The notes below the pieces were generated by a model, which had not been told where the DNA came from, did not search any database, and saw nothing but the letters and a program-made list of their open reading frames with translations. A DNA stretch of 64,000 nt from Devosia oryzisoli (GTDB lineage Bacteria; Pseudomonadota; Alphaproteobacteria; Rhizobiales; Devosiaceae): the NCBI RefSeq assembly GCF_014837245.1, contig NZ_JACYFU010000005.1, positions 115,353 through 179,352 of the forward strand, written 5' to 3'. Below are positions 18,114-26,247 of the stretch, one piece after another (position 1 is the stretch's first letter; every line of letters begins with the position of its first letter). The position numbers were made by a program, and so were the translations under genes.

Positions 18114-18237
18114 CCCCCTCACCGGCCTCCGCTCCGCTCCAGCCACCTCTCCCCGAGAGGGAGAGGAACAAGGCGCGCACCGGCCCATTCTTCTCCCCCT
18201 CGGGGAGAAGGTGGCGCGCAGCGCCGGATGAGGGGGA
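18114..18237. repeat. Inverted pair of REP-like elements between potG and potH
   Basis: A left copy (18114-18174: CCCCCTCACCGGC ... CCACCTCTCCCCGAGAGGG) and a right copy (about 18187-18237) that is its approximate reverse complement, so the two could pair into a large hairpin. Each also holds its own short palindrome (CTCCCCGAGAGGGAG; TTCTCCCCCTCGGGGAGAA). Built of a different unit from the element at 16789. Confidence 0.65.
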
Positions 18238-18264
18238 CACTTTCTCTCCGATGGAGACCGGGGC

Positions 18265-19218
18265 ATGACCACCGCGCACGACCCCACCATCCCGCCGCCG
18301 CGGCGCCTCAAGCCCTGGAACGTGTTCGAGCGGCGCCTGGCGCGGATGGGTATCACCGGGCGCATGCTGGTGCTGGCCGCGCCGGTGCTCTGGCTGCTGG
18401 TCTTCTTCCTCGTGCCCCTGGCCGTGGTGTTCGGCATTTCGCTCGCCACCAAGCAGTTCGGCCGCCCGCCCTATTCAGCCCTCCTCTCCACCGAGGAAGG
18501 CACGGTGCAACTGACGCTGCACCTCTCCAACTACATCCGCCTCTTCACCGACAATCTCTATGTCGCGGCCTATTTCTCCTCGATCCGCATCGCGCTGATC
18601 TCGACCATCATCACGCTCCTGATCGGCTACCCCATGGCCTATGCCATCGCGCGGGTCCCGGATCGCTGGCGCAACATCCTCCTGATGCTGGTGATCCTGC
18701 CGTTCTGGACTTCGTTCCTCTTGCGCGTCTATGCGCTGACCGGCTTCATGCGCGGCAATGGCGTCATCAACCAGTTCCTGGGCCTCTTCGGCATCCCGCC
18801 GCTGGTGATGATGCAGACCGATTTCGCCGTCTATGTCGGCATCGTCTACACCTACCTGCCCTTCATGATCCTGCCGCTCTATACCAACCTCGTCAAACTC
18901 GACGGCTCGCTGCTCGAGGCCTCGGCCGATCTCGGCGCGCGTCCCCTGCGCACCTTCCTCACCATCACCCTGCCGCTCTCGCTGCCCGGCATCGTCGCGG
19001 GATCCATGCTGGTCTTCATTCCCGCCATCGGCGAGTTCGTCATTCCCTCGCTGCTCGGTGGTCCGGAAACCCTGATGATCGGCCGCGTGCTCTGGGACGA
19101 ATTCTTCACCAGCACCAACTGGCCCCGCGCCGCCGCCGTGGCCATCGCCATGCTGGTGGTCGTCGTGGTCCCGATCATGCTGTTGCAGCGCGCCCAGAAC
19201 GCCGTGGTGGAGAAGTAG
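18265..19218 (+). CDS. potH: Putrescine ABC transporter permease PotH
   Basis: 317 residues, the length of E. coli PotH. An N-terminal membrane helix (about 36-58), five further helices, and the EAA cytoplasmic loop (LLEASADLGARPLRTFLTITLPLSLPGI). Forms the channel with PotI. One base separates its stop from the potI ATG. Confidence 0.92.
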   Translation: MTTAHDPTIPPPRRLKPWNVFERRLARMGITGRMLVLAAPVLWLLVFFLVPLAVVFGISLATKQFGRPPYSALLSTEEGTVQLTLHLSNYIRLFTDNLYVAAYFSSIRIALISTIITLLIGYPMAYAIARVPDRWRNILLMLVILPFWTSFLLRVYALTGFMRGNGVINQFLGLFGIPPLVMMQTDFAVYVGIVYTYLPFMILPLYTNLVKLDGSLLEASADLGARPLRTFLTITLPLSLPGIVAGSMLVFIPAIGEFVIPSLLGGPETLMIGRVLWDEFFTSTNWPRAAAVAIAMLVVVVVPIMLLQRAQNAVVEK

Positions 19219-19219
19219 C

Positions 19220-20029
19220 ATGCGCCGGGGCTGGTTCATTCCGATCGTTGCGGCGCTGGGCTTCTCGTTCCTCTACGCGCCGATCATTTCGCTCGTGGTC
19301 TTCTCCTTCAACGAAAACCGGCTGGTCACGGTCTGGTCCGGCTTCTCGCTCAAATGGTATGGCGAACTCTTCAGCGATCCGCAGATGCTCGGGGCCGCCT
19401 GGCTGAGCCTCCAGATCGCGGCGATCAGCGCCTCCATTGCCCTCGTGCTCGGCACGCTGGCCGCCATAGCGCTGGTGCGCTTCCGCCGCTTCCGCGGCCG
19501 CACGCTGTTTTCCGGCATGGTCTCGGCGCCGCTGGTGATGCCCGACGTCATCACCGGGCTCTCCCTGCTGCTGCTGTTCGTCGCCATGGAATCGGTGCTT
19601 GGCTGGCCGCAGGGTCGCGGCATGCTGACCATCGTCATCGCCCACTCCACCTTCTGCACCGCCTATGTGTGTGTCGTGGTGCAGTCGCGCCTCTCCGATT
19701 TCGACCGGAGTCTCGAGGAAGCGGCGATGGACCTGGGCGCGAGCCCGCTCAGGACCTTTTTCGACATCACCCTGCCCATCATCGCCCCCGCCCTGGTGTC
19801 CGGATGGCTCCTGGGCTTCACGCTGTCGCTCGATGACCTGGTGATCGCCAGCTTCGTTTCCGGCCCCGGCTCCTCGACCCTGCCGATGGTCATCTTTTCC
19901 AAGGTGCGCCTCGGCGTTTCGCCCGACGTCAATGCGCTCGCCACCATCATCATCGGCATCGTTTCGCTCGGCGTCCTCACCGCCACCATCATCCAGCTCC
20001 GCAACCGGCCACGCTCGTCACGGGCGTGA
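19220..20029 (+). CDS. potI: Putrescine ABC transporter permease PotI
   Basis: 269 residues, six membrane helices and an EAA loop (SLEEAAMDLGASPLRTFFDITLPIIAPAL). Family marker YAPIISLVVFSFN near the start is shared with PotI/PotC. Last gene of the importer operon; convergent with the small secreted-protein gene 22 bases on. Confidence 0.92.
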   Translation: MRRGWFIPIVAALGFSFLYAPIISLVVFSFNENRLVTVWSGFSLKWYGELFSDPQMLGAAWLSLQIAAISASIALVLGTLAAIALVRFRRFRGRTLFSGMVSAPLVMPDVITGLSLLLLFVAMESVLGWPQGRGMLTIVIAHSTFCTAYVCVVVQSRLSDFDRSLEEAAMDLGASPLRTFFDITLPIIAPALVSGWLLGFTLSLDDLVIASFVSGPGSSTLPMVIFSKVRLGVSPDVNALATIIIGIVSLGVLTATIIQLRNRPRSSRA

Positions 20030-20051
20030 CAGCGCCCGTCGCGGCGAGGTT

Positions 20052-20411
20052 CTAAATGCTCAGGCAGCCGTCTTCGGTGTTGAAGTCGGGATGGTAGATG
20101 ATGAAGCTGTCGCCCAGATTGGCCTCCGCTTCTGCTTCGGCGCGCGGCAACCAATAGGAGGAGACGACACCGGCATAGGGATCGCCGGGAACCTCGCTGG
20201 TGATGAGGCACACGAACTGCATCTGGTCCGGCACGACGACCTGCACTTGCGCGGGGACGACAACCTGCACATCAGGCGGGATCACGCGTGTGGCGCGTTC
20301 CATTTTCTTGGCTTGACCCGGAGGCATGTGATGGCCTGGCTTGTGGTGGGCAAGGGCGGTCCCCGAGAGGACCGTCAAGGCGATCAGGCTTATCGTCACT
20401 CGTGTCAGCAT
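20052..20411 (-). CDS. Small exported protein of unknown function
   Basis: 119 residues from the ATG at 20411, which places a signal peptide at the very start (LIALTVLSGTALA, cleavage before HHKPG). The mature N-terminus is His-rich (HHKPGHHMPPGQAKK), followed by a Pro/Val/Gln repeat-like stretch (VQVVVPAQVQVVVPDQMQ) and a C-terminal part with two cysteines. The open frame extends to 20510 but that extension lacks a signal sequence. Histidines could bind metal; that is a guess. Not a family I recognise. Confidence 0.6.
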   Translation of the reverse strand: MLTRVTISLIALTVLSGTALAHHKPGHHMPPGQAKKMERATRVIPPDVQVVVPAQVQVVVPDQMQFVCLITSEVPGDPYAGVVSSYWLPRAEAEAEANLGDSFIIYHPDFNTEDGCLSI

Positions 20412-20564
20412 GCGTGTCGTCCCAAGGCTTACGTTGCAGCGGCAAAACTGCTGGCGCCCAAACCTGTTCCCTCCAGCGTTCGGCCTTGGGTCGGTCGCGC
20501 ATTTTTTCAAGGCTTTACAGGGCTAAAAATGTGTCGCAAGCTTCTGCCATGTTCAACCAATCGG

Positions 20565-20579
20565 AAGGAGGTGATCCAG
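20565..20579 (+). promoter_or_regulatory. Extended Shine-Dalgarno sequence
   Basis: AAGGAGGTGATCCAG is the exact complement of the last 15 bases before the very end of typical 16S rRNA (CTGGATCACCTCCTT). Seven bases separate GGAGG from the GTG at 20579. Ordinary genes match five or six bases. The complementarity is direct; very strong translation is inferred. Confidence 0.7.
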
Positions 20580-20650
20580 TGTCTAAAGAGATTAAGGTTC
20601 TCGAGTGTGGCCTGGGGTTCAAGGTGATGGCAGGGAGTGATCTCGGCTAG
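20579..20650 (+). CDS. 23-residue peptide with PqqA-like spacing
   Basis: A 23-codon gene starting GTG, framed by a 15-base match to the 16S 3' end and a strong terminator 35 bases downstream, so it looks like a dedicated, highly translated unit. An in-frame ATG at 20549 would give 33 residues but would bury the Shine-Dalgarno inside the gene. The core KVLECGLGFKVMAG aligns by eye with PqqA peptides (K-I/V-x-E-x-x-x-G-x-E-x-x-x-Y), but the cross-linked Glu and Tyr are Lys and Gly here. It has one Cys. No radical SAM or pqq gene is in the window. Alternatives are a leader peptide or a stand-alone regulatory peptide. Confidence 0.55.
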   Translation: MSKEIKVLECGLGFKVMAGSDLG

Positions 20651-20684
20651 CACCCCTCCACGGCCCTCGAGGCCGAATGCTCGG

Positions 20685-20714
20685 AAAGGGCCGTCCGCAA
20701 GGGCGGCCCTTTTT
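20685..20714 (+). terminator. Rho-independent terminator after the 23-residue peptide
   Basis: Twelve-base arms around a GCAA loop (AAAGGGCCGTCC / GGGCGGCCCTTT) running into five T residues. It separates the peptide gene from purU. Confidence 0.88.
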
Positions 20715-20853
20715 CATGGCACTGGGATAACTGCCTCTCGCGGTCACCCGCGCCGGGGTTGACCCCTAAGCCGCCCGGCACCCCGCGGGCCCTTGACGGC
20801 AGGCGCCAAGCCATTGATACCGCTGCCCGTAAAGTCCCCCGGGAGGTCCGAGC

Positions 20854-21708
20854 GTGTCTGCAGCCAATTTCGTCCTTACCCTCTCCTGCACGGATCGGCC
20901 CGGCATCGTCGCCGCCGTCACCACCGAGCTGGCGGCGCTCAAGGCCAACATCGCCGAATCCAACCAGTTCTGGGATCGCGAGACCGGTCGTTTCTTCATG
21001 CGCCTGGCCTTCACCGCGCCCGAGGGGGTGAGCCGCGAGGCGATCGAGAAGGCCCTCAAATCACCGATCGAGCGCTTCGACATGAAGACCGCGCTCAGCG
21101 ACGAAAGCCGCAAGAAGCGCATCGTCATCCTGGTCTCCAAATTCGACCACACGCTCCTGCACCTGCTCTACCAGATCCGCGTCGGCTGGCTCGACGCCGA
21201 GGTCGCCGCCGTGATCTCGAACCACGAAGACACGCGCAAGATTGCCGAGGATGCCGGCGTGCCGTTCCACTACCTGCCGGTCACGAAGGAGACAAAGGCG
21301 GAGCAGGAGGCCCAAGTGCTCGACATCGTCAAGTCGACCGGCGCCGATCTCGTGGTGCTGGCGCGCTACATGCAGGTTCTGTCCGACAATCTCTCGACCC
21401 GTCTCTTCGGCCAGGTGATCAACATCCACCATTCCTTCCTGCCCAGCTTCAAGGGTGCCAAGCCCTATCACCAGGCGCACGAGCGAGGCGTCAAGATCAT
21501 CGGCGCCACCGCCCACTACGTGACGCCCGACCTCGATGAAGGCCCGATCATCGAGCAGGAGACGGCCCGCGTCACCCATGCCATGAGCCCGGACGACCTT
21601 GTCGCCGCCGGCCGCGACATCGAATCACGTGTGCTGGCCCGGGCGGTCAAGCTGCACCTCGAAAACCGCGTCATGCTCAACGGCCGCAAGACGGTCGTAT
21701 TCGGCTAG
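20854..21708 (+). CDS. purU: Formyltetrahydrofolate deformylase PurU
   Basis: 284 residues starting GTG behind GGGAGG. N-terminal ACT domain (LTLSCTDRPGIVAAVTTEL) and C-terminal formyltransferase-like domain with the catalytic set N-H-D: INIHHSFLPSF and AHYVTPDLDEGPII. It hydrolyses 10-formyl-THF to formate and THF, balancing one-carbon pools. Preceded by the peptide gene and its terminator; followed by a small membrane protein gene 30 bases on. Confidence 0.95.
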   Translation: MSAANFVLTLSCTDRPGIVAAVTTELAALKANIAESNQFWDRETGRFFMRLAFTAPEGVSREAIEKALKSPIERFDMKTALSDESRKKRIVILVSKFDHTLLHLLYQIRVGWLDAEVAAVISNHEDTRKIAEDAGVPFHYLPVTKETKAEQEAQVLDIVKSTGADLVVLARYMQVLSDNLSTRLFGQVINIHHSFLPSFKGAKPYHQAHERGVKIIGATAHYVTPDLDEGPIIEQETARVTHAMSPDDLVAAGRDIESRVLARAVKLHLENRVMLNGRKTVVFG

Positions 21709-21738
21709 TAGGCGAAGCCTCCACCCGAGGAGAGCGCC

Positions 21739-21939
21739 ATTCCCACCGATACCCCAACCCTAATCGGCCTCGGCGTTGCCGCCGTGGTCGTCGCCTGGCT
21801 GGTCTTTTCCGTCCTCAAGAAGGTGCTGGGGCTGATCGTGCTCGCCGCACTGGCGCTGGGCACCTTCGTCCTCTGGAACAACCCCGACCTGCGCGCCATG
21901 GCGCTCGGCCTCGTCGCGGGCGTCTTCGGCGGCGGCTAA
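21739..21939 (+). CDS. Small membrane protein, apparent ATT start
   Basis: 66 codons in frame after purU. A GAGGAGA ribosome-binding site stands five bases before ATT at 21739; there is no ATG, GTG or TTG near it, and the next GTG (21784) lies inside the first membrane helix. Product: short polar lead (PTDTPTLIG), two hydrophobic segments (VAAVVVAWLVFSVL and LGLIVLAALALGTFVLW) split by KK, and a Gly-rich end. ATT starts are rare (infC is the classic case). Function unknown. Alternative: initiation at GTG 21784 or a recently lost ATG. Confidence 0.5.
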   Translation: MPTDTPTLIGLGVAAVVVAWLVFSVLKKVLGLIVLAALALGTFVLWNNPDLRAMALGLVAGVFGGG

Positions 21940-21940
21940 C

Positions 21941-22387
21941 TCAGGCCGAGACGATGTCGTCGATGGGCAAATCCTCGAGGTTGAGCGAGTCAGCCAGGCT
22001 GGTGCGATCGAGCACGGCCCGCGTCGCCAGCGTCACCCGCTCGAACACATGCCGGATTTCGCAACTGCCCTCGTCCTTGCAGTCCTCGCACTTGCGATAG
22101 GCAATTTTCGAGAGGCACGGCAGCGGCGCGATAGGCCCGTCGATCAGCCTGAGCACTTCGCCGTAGGTGATCTCCTCGGGCGCCTTGAGCAGTTCGTAGC
22201 CCCCCATGCGCCCGCGCCGGCTGGCCACGAGCCCGGCCCTCTTGAGCTCGAGCAGGATCTGCTCGAGGAACTTCTTGGGGATGGCCTGGTCCTTGGAGAT
22301 CTCGCCGATCATGCGCGTTTGCCCGCGCCCCGCCCGCGCCAGCGACACAAGCGCCCGCAGAGCATATTTGGCCTTTTGCGAGATCAT
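21941..22387 (-). CDS. Rrf2-family transcriptional regulator
   Basis: 148 residues. Winged-helix DNA-binding start (MISQKAKYALRALVSLA, then LLELKRAGLVASRRGRMGGYEL) typical of Rrf2. The sensor loop carries four cysteines (PCLSKIAYRKCEDCKDEGSC), compatible with an Fe-S cluster as in IscR, NsrR or RirA, though the spacing is not that of a specific subgroup. Convergent with the small membrane protein gene, 19 bases from the Kef antiporter stop side. Could sense iron, NO or redox; the target is unknown. Confidence 0.85.
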   Translation of the reverse strand: MISQKAKYALRALVSLARAGRGQTRMIGEISKDQAIPKKFLEQILLELKRAGLVASRRGRMGGYELLKAPEEITYGEVLRLIDGPIAPLPCLSKIAYRKCEDCKDEGSCEIRHVFERVTLATRAVLDRTSLADSLNLEDLPIDDIVSA

Positions 22388-22405
22388 CCCTCTTGCCTTT
22401 CCCGC

Positions 22406-24985
22406 CTAACCCTTGGGCTCCGGTATCACCGGCGGCACCGCCTTGTCATCGCGGCCTTCCTTGTCAGCGGCAGCCTCCCCGGCGGTGTCCGCGCCGGTGT
22501 CGGAGCTTGGCGTTTCCTCGCTGCCCGCAGCAGCGGCCGCCCCAGCGCTTTCATCCGGAGAACTGGCCGTATCAGGCGGCATCTCGGCGGGGGCCGACGT
22601 TTCGGCCGGCGCAACGTCGGCCTCGCCTTCAGGCGTACCCGCGTCGAAGTTGCCGGGCGCCTGATCGGCCGCTGGCGGCGGACCGAGAATGATCACGTCC
22701 GGCGGAGCCGCAGCCGGAGACGCTTCGTCCTGTGGCGCCATATCCGGCGCGTCATCGTCCGCCTGCGCCGGCTGGTCACCGGAGGTCCCCTCGACCGGCT
22801 CGGTGTCGGCGGGTGGCATCTCGGGCGGGGAAGCGACAGGCTCCTCGATGGCGGCAGGGCTTTCGCCAACCGCAGGCGTGGCGGCGGCGGTTTCGGTCGC
22901 GACATCGGGTAGGCCGGATGCGTGGGCCGTCTCGCCCTCCGGCACCACCGCCGCGCTGACCTGCGTCCCCTCGATGGCCTCGATCACGGCCAGATCGGCC
23001 ACCTCGGCCGCCGGCGCTGGGGATTCCGGCGCCTCGACAATGACGGCCTGGGGTGGCGCTGCGGGCTCGAGTTCCGCGCTCGCCAAGACCTCTGGGGCGT
23101 GAGCCACGGCGACCCCGGCACCCGCCTTGGCGAGAATATTGTCCGCCACCGGCAACCGGGTGTCCTCAGGCTCGACCGCGGTTTCCACGCCTGCCGCCCG
23201 CATGAAGGTCAGGATGCCCTTGCCGATTTCCCGCTCGCCGCGGATGACGGTGGTGGCGCCGCAACTGCGCAGGAAGCTGTCTTCCTCCTCCGAATAGGCG
23301 CGGGCGATGATGGATATTCCGCTATTGAGCTTGCGTCCGCTTTCGCACACGGAGCCGGCCTCGAAACCATTGGAGATCGCGACCAGCAGCGTCTGCGCCG
23401 CGCCCAGATTGGCGAGCTTCAGCACCTGTTCGCTGGCCGCATTGCCGAACACCACCTCGAACCCTTCGGCCCGCGCTGCGGCAACGTCGTGGTCGGAATC
23501 CTCGATCACGACCAGCCCGCCGCCATCGGCCTTGATCCCGGCGGCCACGATGCGCCCCACCTGGCCGTACCCGACCAGAACCGTGTGACCCGTCTGCGTG
23601 GAGGGCTCGGGCGTGTCGTCATCGGCGCCAGGACCGCCGCGGTCCAGCGCCGCTTCTCCCGGCGCATCGGTCGTCGCCGGACCGTTGGCGGCAAAGGAGG
23701 GTTCCATGGGCGCAGCGGCTTCACCCGCCGGTTCGCCCCGCCGCCGGGCCACCTTGGCCTCGAGGCGTGGCTTGACCGCATCCACCACGAAGAACGCCAC
23801 CGGGTTGAGCACGATCGAGATTAGCGCGCCGGCCAGGATCAGGTCCTGCCCCTCGGACGGCATGACGGCAAGGCTCACGCCCATGCTGGCCAGGATGAAC
23901 GAGAACTCACCGATCTGCGCCAGGCTCGCCGAAATGGTCAAAGCCGTGCTCACCGGGCGCCGGAACAGGAGGACGATGCCATAGGCCGCCACGGACTTGC
24001 CGATGACGATGATGAATACGGTCGCCAGCACCGGCAGCGGATCGGTGACGATGATGCTGGGATCGAACAGCATGCCCACCGACACGAAGAACAGCACCGA
24101 GAAGGCGTCGCGCAGCGGCAGCGTCTCCTGCGCCGCCCGGTGCGACAGCTCGCTTTCCGAAAGGATCATGCCGGCAAAGAAGGCCCCCAGCGCCAGCGAG
24201 ACGCCGAAGAGGACGGCCGACCCCAACGCCACGCCGAGCGCGATGGCGAGAACGGCCAGGCGGAACAGTTCGCGGCTGCCGGTATGGGCCGTGGCGTGCA
24301 GCGCCCAGGGGATGAGGCGCCGCCCCACGACCAGCATGAAGCCGACAAACGCCGCCACCTTGATGAGGGTGAGGCCCAAAATCCCCCAGATGCCGATGTC
24401 CATGCCCGCCATGCGGGCGACGAAGGACACGAAGGGGTCGTGCACTCCCTCGGCGCCGCCATTGACGCTGGCGATGGCCGGCACCAGCACCAGCGCCAGC
24501 ACCATGGCCAGGTCTTCCACGATCAGCCAGCCCACGGCGATGCGGCCGCGCTCGGTCTCGATGAGGCGCCGGTCCTGCAGCGCCTTGAGCAGCACCACGG
24601 TGGAGGCGACCGAGAGCGCGAGGCCGAAGAGAATGGCGCCGAACAGGTCCCAGCCCAGAAGGATGCCGAGGCCCATGCCCAGAATGGTGGCAAAGCCGAT
24701 CTGCGCCACGGCCCCCGGAATGGCGAGCGCGCGCACGCTCATCAGGTCCTTGAGCGAAAAATGCAGCCCCACCCCGAACATCAGGAGGATCACGCCGAGT
24801 TCGGCCAGTTCCTTGCCCAGTTCGACATCGGCCACGAAGCCGGGAGAGTAGGGGCCAACGAGAATGCCGGCGAAGAGATATCCGACCAGCGGCGGCATGC
24901 GGAAGCGATTGGCCACCATGCCGAAGATATAGGCCAGCACCAGACCCGCGACGATCGTTGTGATCAGGGGGGTATCATGGTGCAT
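22406..24985 (-). CDS. Kef-type (CPA2) cation:proton antiporter with TrkA-N domain and long disordered tail
   Basis: 859 residues. About 390 N-terminal residues form the CPA2 membrane domain (PLVGYLFAGILVGPYSPGF, then LGVILLMFGVGLHFSLKDL). A TrkA-N nucleotide-binding domain follows (about 470-600; VLVGYGQVGRIVAAG). The last 250 or so residues are Ala/Pro/Glu-rich low complexity with no recognisable fold, whereas E. coli YbaL ends soon after its TrkA-N domain. Expected at the inner membrane, exporting K+ or Na+ in exchange for H+. A second low-complexity stretch links the two domains. Confidence 0.88.
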   Translation of the reverse strand: MHHDTPLITTIVAGLVLAYIFGMVANRFRMPPLVGYLFAGILVGPYSPGFVADVELGKELAELGVILLMFGVGLHFSLKDLMSVRALAIPGAVAQIGFATILGMGLGILLGWDLFGAILFGLALSVASTVVLLKALQDRRLIETERGRIAVGWLIVEDLAMVLALVLVPAIASVNGGAEGVHDPFVSFVARMAGMDIGIWGILGLTLIKVAAFVGFMLVVGRRLIPWALHATAHTGSRELFRLAVLAIALGVALGSAVLFGVSLALGAFFAGMILSESELSHRAAQETLPLRDAFSVLFFVSVGMLFDPSIIVTDPLPVLATVFIIVIGKSVAAYGIVLLFRRPVSTALTISASLAQIGEFSFILASMGVSLAVMPSEGQDLILAGALISIVLNPVAFFVVDAVKPRLEAKVARRRGEPAGEAAAPMEPSFAANGPATTDAPGEAALDRGGPGADDDTPEPSTQTGHTVLVGYGQVGRIVAAGIKADGGGLVVIEDSDHDVAAARAEGFEVVFGNAASEQVLKLANLGAAQTLLVAISNGFEAGSVCESGRKLNSGISIIARAYSEEEDSFLRSCGATTVIRGEREIGKGILTFMRAAGVETAVEPEDTRLPVADNILAKAGAGVAVAHAPEVLASAELEPAAPPQAVIVEAPESPAPAAEVADLAVIEAIEGTQVSAAVVPEGETAHASGLPDVATETAAATPAVGESPAAIEEPVASPPEMPPADTEPVEGTSGDQPAQADDDAPDMAPQDEASPAAAPPDVIILGPPPAADQAPGNFDAGTPEGEADVAPAETSAPAEMPPDTASSPDESAGAAAAAGSEETPSSDTGADTAGEAAADKEGRDDKAVPPVIPEPKG

Positions 24986-25155
24986 GGGCGCCTCGAAAAT
25001 GTGCTGATTGGGCTATCGGGAAGAAACAATGCGGCATCGAACGGCGCCGCGCAAGCGGACCAAGACCTTTGCGTCTCAACACTTTGGCCCAAGACGCCGC
25101 CAATGCCTATAGACGAGGTCAAGTATGTCTGAACTTGGGCGCAGGCGAAGAAACG

Positions 25156-26247
25156 TCAGCTCACGATGGTGATTTTTTCCGCCGCGCGCGTGATGCCCGT
25201 ATAGAGCCAGCGGGCGCGCTCCTCGCGGAAGACGAAGCTTTCGTCGAACAGGTAGACGCTGTCCCACTGGCTGCCCTGCGCCTTGTGGACGGTGAGGCAG
25301 TAGCCGAAGGTGAATTCATCGAACTGGCGCCGCTCGGGCCAGCTCATCGTGTCCTCCTCGCCCGAGAAGAACGCCTTGTGGGTCAAGACGCGCGTTTCGC
25401 CCTTGCCCTCGTCATCGGCCAGCAGCAGCGAGTACTTCCCGTTCGAGCGCCGGGTCACGTCCGTAACGATCCAGATCTGCCCGTTGAGCAGGCGCTTGCG
25501 CGGGTTGTTGCGCAGGCACACCATGCGGTCGCCCACGACCGGCTCATGGAACGGCAAGCCTTTGAGCTCGCGCAACCTGTCATTGTAGGTGAGGCGTGTC
25601 TTGTTGCGCCCGACCAGCACTTGGTCGGCCTCCAGCACCGCGTCGCGATCGACCTCGCCGCGCCCCACCACCACGCTGTCGCCATAGCGGCCATGCTCGA
25701 GAAAGCCGCCCTCGCGCACCGCCATGGAGAGCTGGATGATGGGGTTATCCGCCGCCTGGCGATGGATTTCGGTGAGCATGATGTCGGGCTCTTCATTGAT
25801 GAAGAACCCCGCGCCCTGAACGGGCGGCAGCTGGAACGGGTCGCCCAGCACCAGCACCTTGGTGCCGAAGCTGAGAAGATCGGCGCCCAGTTGCTCGTCG
25901 ACCATCGACACCTCGTCGATGACGATGAGGTCTGCGTCGGCGGCCGGGCTTTCCGGATCGAGCACGAAGCGCGGCTCGCCTTCCTTTTCGCTCACCAGCG
26001 TATAGATGAGGCTGTGGATGGTCTGCGCGCCCTTGCAGCCGCGCTTGCGCATCACCAGCGCCGCCTTGCCAGTGAAGGCGGCGTATTTCACCGAGCGCAT
26101 GTCCTGCGCCAAGTGCACAGCCAGTGTCGACTTGCCGGTGCCCGCCCAGCCGAACAGGCGGAACACCTGCGGCCCGTTCTTGTCCTTGAGCCATTTGCTG
26201 ACGGCGACCAGCGCCGCGTCCTGCTGGCTGGACCAGACTGGCGGCAT
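25156..26247 (-). CDS. RecD-like SF1B DNA helicase / AAA ATPase
   Basis: 363 residues from the ATG at 26247, which overlaps the FAA hydrolase stop (TGATG). Helicase motifs in order: Walker A GWAGTGKST, Walker B VIDEVSMVD, motif III GDPFQLPPV, motif V YCLTVHKAQGSQWDSV and motif VI LYTGITRA. Compact size and order resemble phage Dda and RecD2-like 5'-3' helicases without the long N-terminal region. Role in repair or replication is inferred from family. Odd partner for the two metabolic genes ahead of it. Confidence 0.85.
   Translation of the reverse strand: MPPVWSSQQDAALVAVSKWLKDKNGPQVFRLFGWAGTGKSTLAVHLAQDMRSVKYAAFTGKAALVMRKRGCKGAQTIHSLIYTLVSEKEGEPRFVLDPESPAADADLIVIDEVSMVDEQLGADLLSFGTKVLVLGDPFQLPPVQGAGFFINEEPDIMLTEIHRQAADNPIIQLSMAVREGGFLEHGRYGDSVVVGRGEVDRDAVLEADQVLVGRNKTRLTYNDRLRELKGLPFHEPVVGDRMVCLRNNPRKRLLNGQIWIVTDVTRRSNGKYSLLLADDEGKGETRVLTHKAFFSGEEDTMSWPERRQFDEFTFGYCLTVHKAQGSQWDSVYLFDESFVFREERARWLYTGITRAAEKITIVS

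Noticed and set aside
20565..20579. Possible antisense 16S rRNA fragment
   Set aside because: Match to the 16S complement stops after 15 bases at the start codon; a long Shine-Dalgarno explains it.
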